In this document: positions 40,501 through 64,000 of the stretch, one piece after another
Layout of the letters: the number at the start of each line of letters is the position of its first letter
How positions within the stretch are numbered: position 1 is the stretch's first letter
Assembly: GCA_024362935.1 (NCBI GenBank)
Contig: JANCRA010000014.1
Location: 8,511,258 to 8,575,257 of the forward strand
Origin: Setophaga petechia
Taxonomy: Eukaryota > Chordata > Aves > Passeriformes > Parulidae
Length of the DNA: 64,000 nucleotides
Direction of reading: 5' to 3'
Program-made: the position numbers and the translations under genes
The notes under the pieces: generated by a model
Told to the model about the DNA's origin: nothing
Database searches by the model: none
What the model saw: only the letters and a program-made list of their open reading frames with translations

Positions 40501-41509
40501 AGAGTTCCTGCTCTCAGCTCCACGGATCACCAAGGCCTCCTTCTCCCCAGCCAAGCTCAGGGCATGGCTCACTGTGGCTCTCCTCTGCCTGTACTATGGG
40601 TTAAGAGGTGTGGGAAGATCAAATATGAAACACCTTGTTTTCTACATGCATTTAACTGGAACTGTTTTCATGTCCAGATGCCTGATGTCGGCAAACCTGA
40701 GAGCAAAACTGGAGACTCTTCAACTGCTGTGATGAAAATGTATTGCTCTAGCTGAAGCAGCCAAAGTGTGAGACCTCCTGTCTACATACTGGAAGGCTGA
40801 TCATGGAATCATAGAATGGTTTGAGTTGGAAGGGATCTTTAAACATCATCTAATTGAACTCTTCTGCAGTAAGCAGGAACATCTTCAACCAGGTGAGGTT
40901 GCTGAGAGCCCCATCCAGCCTGGACATGAATGTTTCCAGGACCATGATGATTCTACAGCCTGCAGTGCCTGAAAGTGGAGGAAGTGGCCAGGAACTGCAG
41001 GGAGATTCTTTCTGTGGCCATAAGGGAGCATGGCTGGGTATGAAAGAACAAAACTGTACTCCAGCTGAGGACAACCTAACAAACCCCATGTGTTGGTCTC
41101 CTCTCACCCATTTATAATGGTTACACTCACTGCACCTATCTGAGAGACCTGCAAGAAGGTTCATGATCCTGTGTATCACAGGGAACCAGTGCACACAGCT
41201 TTGAGGAGTGCACAGTGGCCCCACACCTGCAGGTGCTGCCTTGGCATCAAACCCACTGGTGAGGAGCAGATCACACATCTGAATCAGTGGTGGCGGCCCA
41301 CCCTGGTGGTGGTCAAGTCATCCTCCTGTTTTAAGTGGACCATGGTGGGGGTGATGCTTTGGCACTTACTGAAATAAAACCTGTAGTGAAGCCAGTGAGA
41401 TCTCTAGCTCTGCATCTTTAGTCTGTAATACACTACAGCATCAGCCTGGCTGGGGAGAGCTCTGTGGTCCCTTTGCTAAGCACTCCTTTATAGCCACATT
41501 TCTCATTAC
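37545..41509 (-). other. GNAO1: GNAO1 intron between 7B and 8B
   Basis: A 4-kb intron. It holds a CR1 fragment at 40,801-40,972 (separate entry). The rest is unrecognised. Confidence 0.85.
40801..40972 (-). mobile_element. CR1 LINE 3' fragment
   Basis: The + strand reads 'ggaatcatagaatggtttgagttggaagggatctttaaacatcatctaatt' and then 'aggttgctgagagccccatccagcctggacatgaatgtttccagg', the reverse complement of the CR1 3' region. The element therefore lies on the - strand, in the same direction as GNAO1. The left end carries the CR1 terminal 'atcatagaat'. The inner end fades out near 40,972. Confidence 0.85.
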
Positions 41510-41663
41510 CTGTGTACTCAGGAAAGCAGATACTCAGTGGAGATTTCTTAATTTTTTCCTCAAATATGTCCTTCTTGTTTAGAAACAGGATGATAGATGT
41601 ATCTGTGAACCACTTGTTGTTGCAGATGCTGTCAAAAAGCTTCAGAGACTCGTGCATGCGGTT
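41510..41663 (-). CDS. GNAO1: GNAO1 exon 7B (GoB)
   Basis: 154 bp, residues 242-292 plus one base of Gly293. Begins [20 protein letters not shown] and ends CFPEYT. It carries NKKD (270-273) followed by [13 protein letters not shown]. The GoB marks are Lys249, Trp259, Thr261, Ile274 and Glu276. Acceptor tctattgcag, donor gtaatg (- strand). Joining 7B to 7A would break the frame (154 is not a multiple of 3), whereas joining 7B to 8A would keep it. Confidence 0.97.
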
Positions 41664-42770
41664 CTGCAATAGAAAGGAAAGATCACATCAGGCCAAAGCC
41701 AGCGACCCAGGGATGTTCAACATGTAGGGAAATCTAAGACAACTAAATTAAGGAGGAAAGCAACAAAAATGAAAATCTACAATATACATAATAAATTTAT
41801 GTATACATACAGCTGAACATATACATACACAGATGCAATCCCTATTACATTTGACATACAATTAGTAACTTAAGGGCATTTAACAATATAGAGCTGTTTT
41901 GATTTTGCATAACATTAATTTACAGGATCCCAGCTCATAGAAATCATCATGCACCATGCATGGATGGAGAATTTATTTTTGCCCTTTGATCAGATTTATG
42001 TGTTGGTGTAGCTCATGCAGATTTTCTAAAATGTTTTCAATAATTTTTCTAAAATGTTTTTTCCACTTTCTTGAATGTGTGTGGCACACAACTGGTTACA
42101 TTAACCAAGGACTGGTAGATCCTTGAATTAATCTAGAGTTGGAAGCAGACATCAAGGTGACATAATTTTGGAAATGACCTTGCCGTGACCTTTGACTGGT
42201 TTTGTTATTTAGTTTAGTGTTTTCTGTTGTTGCACTTTTAATTTTTAAACTTTTTGGTTTTAGTTCTCTTGGAAGACGGCTCAACAGAAAGTGTCTCGCA
42301 GAGAAGAAAAAAGTGAAAAAGGAAGAGAAAATAGTATAAAAAGGAAAAACATAACAAAGAACATCTAAGAACAACCAGGCTAGAAGTCAGGCAGCTGCCA
42401 CTGGTGTTAGCTCATGCCTCTAGAAGAAGATTAGCAGAAGAGCCATACATCCAAATGTACGCACAACGAGAAGTCAGCTTTTTGGTTATAGGTCATGCAA
42501 AAAAGGACACAGAAAAGGAGAGCAATAAGAGGAATGGAAAAACCAGACCAGTTAGAGAGTTGCAAAGTCCGCCACATGGGTTTATGGTGGTGGAAAGAGC
42601 TCACGGCAAAGTCAACCAAGTGTCATGTTCCCCGCTGCTTTCAACTCCCAATTCGGTTTTTCTTTTTTTTTTTTTTTTTTCTCAGTTCAAGAGAAGCTTC
42701 ATACCTGCCAAATTTGGTTGGTCTCTCAAATGCTCATTTTTTGGCCTTTGTTTGGCTAGATAAGGTCAGA

Positions 42771-42898
42771 CGGCCGAGGAAAAGCTGTGGAGGTGCCGAG
42801 GCTGGCGACGTTTGGCGCCGAGGCCGACGCCGGAGCGCGCACGCCGGTCGCGTGGCCGTCTCTCAGCCGGGAGCCGGGGAGCGCAGAGAGCAGGCGCG
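42771..42898. promoter_or_regulatory. Compact CpG-rich island in GNAO1 intron 6
   Basis: About 22 CpG dinucleotides in 128 bp, GC content above 70 % by hand count, with abrupt borders to AT-rich sequence on the left. It lies 1.1 kb upstream of exon 7B in the direction of GNAO1 transcription. A T-rich tract ending in CTCAG (42,657-42,685) and a GTGAGG donor (42,899) would allow a + strand exon across it. Promoter function is inference. Confidence 0.4.
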
Positions 42899-45800
42899 GT
42901 GAGGATGAAGCACACCCAAGAGTCAGGGGTTATCAAAGGCAAAGCATGGTACAGACCAGACCGGCTCCTCGGCTTTTCCAGCGGGATCTCCTTGGGACTG
43001 CACTCCCCAAACCCGCCAGTGTGCGTAAGAAACCAGTTACAGCCATCACCACAGGGGCCCTGGAGAGAACAGGGCTGCACGGGAGGGTTTTTGGGGTGGG
43101 TGCAGCATGTCCTGTTCCCCCCAGCCCTGGATTTGGGAATGTGGAGTGGTACATGAGTCAGCCGGGGGCCTTCACCCCTCTCCCACTCCATTTCACACCT
43201 GTGCTGGCATAAAGTTGAGCCCAGCACTTCACTGATTAACACATTCCTTTTCATTGATATGCTTTAGCGTCTACTGAATGTTTTATATAGATAGAAGAAG
43301 CTCCATGGATGAAAGAAACATCTGATTCAGCCCAGAGTGAAACAGGACACATGGGATTTGCTGTGCCTTGTCTTGAATGACCACACATTTCCCCACCGTT
43401 TGTATCGACACACAGGGACGATGCGATCACACACAAACGTAAAAATGCATTTGCTCATTGGGTCTCAGTTGCAACACGTTCCTTATCTGGATCATCCTGT
43501 GCCTGTGGGCTGATTTTTGCCAACCCATTTGGTACTGGCTGCTGTGGGAGCCCCTGGAGCAACGCTCCCCTTTGCTACTTGTGGTGCCAAAATTGTAACC
43601 ACATGGAAACCTGGTGTACAAAGGTTTTGTGCAGGAGATCCTTGGATACCCAAAGCCTTTGGGAGGAGAGAATGAAGTGGAATGTGGTCAGGGGAACAAA
43701 AAGTGAATACAATTAACCATTTTTTTAAGCAGAGTCCCACACAGAACATTTTAAATGACATTTTTATAATTCTTGCTGATTTAAGGTGTGGAGAAACATG
43801 GGAATGCTGCTTGTGGGCTAAACCCACAGCTCATCCACAGCAGCTATCAGCCACCTGGGCAGCCTCGTGCCATGGCCACCACACTGCACAACCCTGTGGA
43901 GAGCAGAAGCGTGAAACTGCTCTCCATGGCATGGGAAGCACCACGGGTGACAACGAGTTTTTCTAAGAAACAGACACTGAGGACTTCTGAGCTGGGCTTC
44001 ATGGTTAAGTGAAGCCAACTTTTCTACAGTTGTACGACTAGGTAAGGATCCTACAGAAGTCCTCCTACCTCTCTGATCCAGTTTGATCAATTTGCATTAG
44101 TGCACGTTAGGAGATGAGGCTGTTTTCCCAATAAATAGTGACTATTAGTGTTCAGTGGTAACCAGAATACAGAATCACAGAATCATATACACACAGCACA
44201 ACCCAATACATCCCACTACAACATGAGGGTTACATTGAATGACCTCTATTCCTTTCAGATTCCAGAAACAAGGTCCAAAGCTTCCTAAGGCTGTCTGACC
44301 TGGCTTTCTGATCTCTACATGCTGATTTTCCCTCCAGCTTTGCCAGTCAGACAAGTAAACATAATGAACTAATCTGCCCACTCATCCTTATTTGGGTGAG
44401 TAATGTTTTGGTCTTAAAATCCACCTTTTCCTTCCCCATAACTAAAGAGAAGATGACATTATTCCAAAGCCAGAAGATGACATTATTTAAAAGCCATAAA
44501 TTGCTTTTTGTGTGTGGCAAAGGTGCAGAGCAATATTCTGGTGAGCAGGCACAGATGCTGCTGTTGTCATGCCTGGATGCCATATGGGAAGTGCTGTTGC
44601 ATTGCAGAAGGGCTTCTGGGAGCCCATGCATGGACACAAGCTGTCCTGCTGCTGGCTAGCATCAGGAATCCTCACTATCTCCCTTTCCTTTCCCTCCCCA
44701 ACTGCTACTAGTTCAATAGATGTTTGTAGGAGCCCTGCAACAGCTCAGGCAGACCCAGGTGCAGAGGCAAGGATGAGGAAGCAGAGTCTGGGTACCATAT
44801 ATAAAAGGACAGACTGCTGCTAAAGGAGGAATAAGAAGTTAAATCTCCCATATAATCCCCCTCCTCCCAGTAAATCCACAGTGGAAGACCACTTTACTGG
44901 GGCCCTTTTCTGCTGTGATGGACCAGATGTGCCTGTTCTTCTAGGAGGCACTAAAGATTACGCTCCTCATACTTCTAGATGAAGTGACACAATTTATTTC
45001 ACCTGCTTTAGGACCCATCATGCTGCTTTTTTTCACTTTATGTTGGGTCTCTTATTGAGGGAAGAGCTCTTCAGACATTGATTTCTTAATGTCACTTCCT
45101 ATTTCAAAATTGCTATTTCAAATCCTTACACCGGCAAATATTTTATACCCCAACAAGAAAAGTAGCCCCAACAACCATGTTACACAGGAGTAACCACTCA
45201 CCCATGCATATTCAAAGTCCAGTTAACTTCTCCTGCACAGAACAATAGAAAGAATTGCTCATAGCTGAGATCAGATGTCATTGCACACCCATCACTGATG
45301 TGAAGAGCAAACAGCTTTTCACTCAGCGTGAGGGAGAAAGGATGCTGCAGTCAAGACTCTGCCCAGGCAGAAACACACTTACAAAACCCATATTTTTTTT
45401 ACAAGAGCACGGGAGGAGACTTGGTGTTTTCTGCAACACCCAGTTGATTCAATATTTTCTGTTTTCCTTGGTGATTAAGTGCTAGCTGTCACATGAACTA
45501 TAAGGACACTGATGGTTATCCTAAGCACGGCAACTCTATATTCCCCCTCCTGCTTATATTTCCTAAGATGTCCAAGCCACTTTGGCTGGCTTTGTCACTC
45601 CTAAGGCAATTTCTGAGCACTGCAATTCCATTTTCCTTGTCCAATGACAGCAGAGAGAGCACAGTAACCAGGTCATGCAGTGTGATACAAACCAACAGGC
45701 CAACACTAATGCACCAAGGGTTACCAGCACAGAGCCTTCCACCCGTCCCATCCTCAGCAACAGGGACACAAACAATGCTTGCATGTCTTGCCTAGATATG

Positions 45801-48474
45801 GTTGACCTAAATATCTTAGCTTCAGAGGCAGCAATGTGCAGCATCAACATCTCCCTCTCTTGCCATGACTCCTTTGAATTTGTAAAGTAAAAAACCAGAG
45901 GATAGTCTCAGTTCCCATGGCAGGTCCCATTCCATTGCTGTTTAAAAAAAAAATTCCATTAGGAATTCTATTTAGAAAGAACAATGGAAATCTACCTTTG
46001 TGAATCATCTTCTCTAGTTTTACTGAGTGATATGACTGTCCCTCTCTCTTCCCAGATTACAGAGCTGAGGCTTTTCCTTCTGTAACTTGAGCTTACGAAA
46101 CAAAAAGATCAGTCACAAATGAGACGAAACAGCCTTGTTATGCAAAGACATAATCCAGGGAGGTGTTCTGCCAGTTAAAGCAGGATGTTCCCACTGTGTA
46201 CAAATATGGCATAGAGCCTGGCAGGTCCTTGTGAAGGACTTGGTAAAAGCACAGGCAGGTGTAATACCTTGAGGGCAGTGCCTTGTGTGTCGGGCAGAGG
46301 GTACCACTTTGCTACGTGAGCTCTGGCTTGGGCTGTGGCTGGCAGCAATGGCACTGATAAAGGCATTGCTTGAATCTCTCTCATGCCTTGTTCCTCTCCC
46401 CTGGGAGCTGGGCACACAGGGACACAGTTTAGATTTGCCAACAGCAGCATAAGGTGTTGGAAGCAACGGGAGAAGTTGGATTCAGCAGTACTGGGAGTTT
46501 CTGTGAAAAGTGTGATCTTTACGGGTGTATGGGCCTAAAAATCACAGATGCAGAAAGTTTTCTTTATTTTCTTTATGTCTTTCTGATCTGGACATAGGGG
46601 AGTACTTGCTTTCCTCAACTCCTGCTGTGTGGCTCTTTGTGACAGGGAATTAGAGAAAAAATACATCCCTTATAAAAGACTGCCTGCCCTTAAGAAGCAG
46701 GGACAGCTTCAAACACAACGATCTTGTTTTAGCTGCTGCTGGAGAATGGGTGCTCAGTCTTTTAAAACAAAGAGCACAATAACCCACAAAACAACATTAC
46801 AAGCATAGAGCTGTGTTTGAATTTTAAGGGCAGGGACAGGTCAGAGAGTACTTCACCCAGTTCTTTGGAAAGGATTCACAATAAACCTGTTTGTGAGCTT
46901 TTTTTAGTGAAACAAACTGACCCTATACTTGTCCTACCTGGAACTTACCAAGGTGAGCCTGTCCTGGGTCCACGTGATGCTGACTGCACCTGAAATGCAG
47001 TTTTCTCCACCTGAAGTGTGGTTTGACTTACAGAAGTGCAAAAAGCACCTGTGAAATCTTGTGCTCGTTGACAACAGGGTGCTGAGTGCAGGAGGAAAAG
47101 CCATTCTCTACATGCACCCAGGTTTGGAAGGGGTTTTTTGGACCCTGATACGCAATCGGGTTCTTTCCCTCTCCAAGCTCTCTCCCAAGTCCTTTCATAC
47201 TCATGGAGACATCTGTACAGCCTCCAAACCTTCAGTGGCTCAACACAGCTGCAAGTGCCTGGACTGCAGTAAGTGTCTCTAAAAAATGAAGCTGGAGGAG
47301 CAGCATCCAGCTCACTTTCTCAGCTGCCTCCTCTTTGTGTTTTCCAAGTGAGAAGCAATAGAAGCTGATTGACGTCATGCAAGCCAGCAGATGTGACGGA
47401 TGCAGACAGCAAATCAGCTGACTGAGGAGGAGATGCTGCTTTACTGCTGGGCTTTTGGGGAGGCACCACATTGCCAAGGAGGGGGCAAACGCTTGGAGAA
47501 GTGTTTTCTTCCTCTTCAAATCACCTGGAAGGGGCCAGGGTCTGTGGGTGCCACGTTTTCCACCTGCCATTTGTGATGGGGATACAACAGGGCAGGCAAG
47601 ATCCAGCACACTGTTTTTTCTTGTGCACTGGCCTTGCTCAGGGCTGTTTATTTGGGTTAGGCAGGGGCGTCCTGCCGGCGATGCCGAATGCTTTCGCCGT
47701 TTACGCCGAATGTGTAAATGAGCAGCAGCTGCCTCTGCCCTCCTGTTGCTCAGCATCCCCCAAAATGTGTTGTGAACAGGGACTGAAATAGCAAGCAAAT
47801 GTCTGCTGTGCCAGAGCTGCACCAGGCTGCTCTCCTGCTGCAAAGGGAAAGTTGGAGGTGCATAAATCCCAGTTTCTGCAGCGTGGCACTTCAGGGGGCA
47901 GGCTGAGCTTGCTCTGGGGTGGTGCTGGGTGAGGGACAATCACTGGCAGGGCTCTCCCCAGGAGAAATGCTCTAACCTCCAGTTCAGAGGAGCAGAGTAA
48001 AGGCTGACATTTAAAAAATGGCATTGGCATTCAGGCCATCCCATTTTGTGCTCCATGGCTTTGAATCACAGGCTCTGACTTGTGTAGATGGGCACCCAAA
48101 GGTGACGTGTATTAAAAGCTGCCTTTGGCTTCGCAATTTGGGTGTCACAATCCAAGCTATACTTACAGAGCACCTTGCTCTCTACTCATATCATAGCTTT
48201 GCTCCCTGCTCCTGGACCTTCCCTCTCCCTCTGTGCTCCCCTGTGTCTCCTGGCTGATTTTGCTGCCCAGCTGCAGAGCTCTGTAGTGTTGAGCTAATGG
48301 CTGGATTTTTCAAATCATGTCAGGAGATTTTGGTTCCTTCCCAGTAAATCCTACAAGGCTGAGCATTCTTCAACGTATCAGGGCCAGGGTCAGAGGGAAG
48401 AGACAACTGGGGATTATAAATAAGTGACATGACAGGATGTAGAGTGTGTCTCAGTCAGTCTGGAGGGAGACACA

Positions 48475-48735
48475 GTCATGATCACAGAGTCACAAGGACC
48501 ATCCAATCCAGCTCCTGGTTCTGCACAGAACAACCCCAAGAGTCACACCATGTGCCTGAGAGCATTGTCAAAATGCTTCTTGAACTCTGTCAGGCTTGGT
48601 GCTGTGACCACTTCTCTGGTGAGCCTGTTCCAGTGCCTGATCACACTCTGGGTGAAGAACCTTTTCCTAATTTCCAGTTTAAACTTCTCCTTGACACAGC
48701 TTCATGATGTTACCAGTCCTGTGACTGGTAATGTT
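48475..48735 (-). mobile_element. CR1 LINE fragment
   Basis: The + strand reads 'atcacagagtcacaaggaccatccaatccagctcc', then 'agcattgtcaaaatgcttcttgaactctgtcaggcttggtgctgtgacc' and 'tgggtgaagaaccttttcctaatttccagtttaaacttc'. This is the reverse complement of CR1 3' sequence, so the element is on the - strand. It is about 260 bp, old and truncated. Confidence 0.85.
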
Positions 48736-49643
48736 AATATCATCCAGAATTCTGGCATCAATATGATTCAAACAACCAACTGATTTCATCAAAGAGTTTG
48801 CTAGAGCTTATAAACCTGGCTCAGAGGCTACAAACCACAGTCCCCCTAGTCTTTTTGGGACAAGACGAATGTCACCTAACAGCAATATTTCCCTCGATTC
48901 CATCCTCATCCACAGCTTTCTGCAAGCCTGACATCTTTACCAGAAGGAGAATAAAAAGCCTCAGAAAGACAGAGCTGGCAGGAGCAAGCACTCCATGCTG
49001 CTGCTGCAGATTGGGCACCGATGAAATCATTACTGAGTCTGAGTATGGTCTCCAATTCCTTTTCATCAGAGAAATGTAACTGGGTGCCCACAGCAGTTGT
49101 CATTAGTCCCAAAAACATGCATCCCCATCATACTGAATGAATGGTCAGAATACAGCAATGAGTCTTACTGCATCCTTTTTTGTATATTCAATTCACTTGT
49201 ATTAATTGCACTCTAATACCAGGGAGCACACAGGTTCTTACCAGCTTTATTTCCAGATGGTATTTTGAGCCTAATGTCACAGTGGGAAGTCATAAAATCT
49301 CTCCTAGAGCAAATTACATGAGGACTTAAACAGTTCCATTCTCACTGAGGAAAACGAATTTCTGTAGCCTGCAGAAATAGGTTATATTCCTGGGCTGAGC
49401 CCCAGGCGTGCACTGCTGTCCTGCACCTCTGCACCATGGCCTGACTGCTTCCCTGTTTAAACAGGGATACACCCAGCTGTATCCTCTTGCTGGTTATAGG
49501 TTCCTGTAATGCATTTTGAGAACATAGGCTGGCTAGAAAGGAGAAGCAAACCCTTTGCCTTTACCAGTGTAAGGAAGCATTACCTGGGTGTGCAGACTTC
49601 GTACCAAGGAATGTGAAGGAGGAGAGCTCTCCCCAGGATTTCA

Positions 49644-64000
<14,357 letters not shown>

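Noticed and set aside
42495..42902. 135-codon + strand frame through the poly-T tract and CpG island
   Set aside because: It contains a run of phenylalanines from the T tract and then an Arg/Gly-rich chain. This reads as translation of simple and GC-rich DNA. It is kept only as a possible non-coding exon in the findings.
44170..44200. 'acagaatcacagaatcatata' resembling a CR1 terminus
   Set aside because: The sequence after it does not continue into recognisable CR1, so the match is too short to call.
47232..47939. 235-codon open frame on the - strand in GNAO1 intron 6
   Set aside because: Same direction as GNAO1, but no conserved motif and no fit to the known reading frame or exon phases.

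Overview
The window is vertebrate nuclear DNA, most likely from a bird. Short exons sit in AT-rich introns with GT..AG borders. The interspersed repeats I recognise are all CR1-type LINEs, and I saw no SINE-rich background of mammalian type. Two protein genes run tail to tail, in the same arrangement as on human 16q (GNAO1-AMFR).

Left part, about 1-23,600, + strand: AMFR (gp78), the ER membrane RING-H2 ubiquitin ligase of ER-associated degradation. Thirteen coding exons (2-14 in human numbering) are present. They join in frame into 557 codons plus stop, and only exon 1 lies outside, to the left. They encode the multi-pass membrane domain (exons 2-7), the RING (8-9), the CUE domain (11), the UBE2G2-binding helix (13-14) and the C-terminal p97/VCP-binding motif (14). 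Intron 4 carries a 3' CR1 copy and intron 3 carries nested CR1-type pieces. Intron 7 holds a recent copy of the end of exon 9 with its splice donor, which could create a frame-breaking pseudo-exon.

Middle, about 23,600-24,700: a short convergent intergenic gap with poly(A) signals of both genes on its flanks.

Right part, about 24,700-64,000, - strand: the 3' half of GNAO1 (G protein alpha-o). In transcript order: exon 5 (50,609-50,737), exon 6 (49,770-49,899), then two alternative tail pairs. The GoB pair (7B at 41.5 kb, 8B at 37.4 kb) comes first and the GoA pair (7A at 28.4 kb, 8A at 26.4 kb) last. All intron phases fit, so exons 1-6 can be joined to either pair. From 50,738 to the right edge I see only intron 4; exons 1-4 are beyond the window.

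Non-coding structure of note: a (GGA)16 tract six bases past the GoB stop codon, a compact CpG-rich island inside GNAO1 intron 6, a 26-bp x 4 minisatellite in intron 4, and a good minus-strand poly(A) site about 6 kb past exon 8B. I found no bacterial genes, CRISPR array, viral gene or RNA gene. The most unusual thing is the AMFR intragenic duplication. Otherwise this is a conserved, ordinary vertebrate locus.
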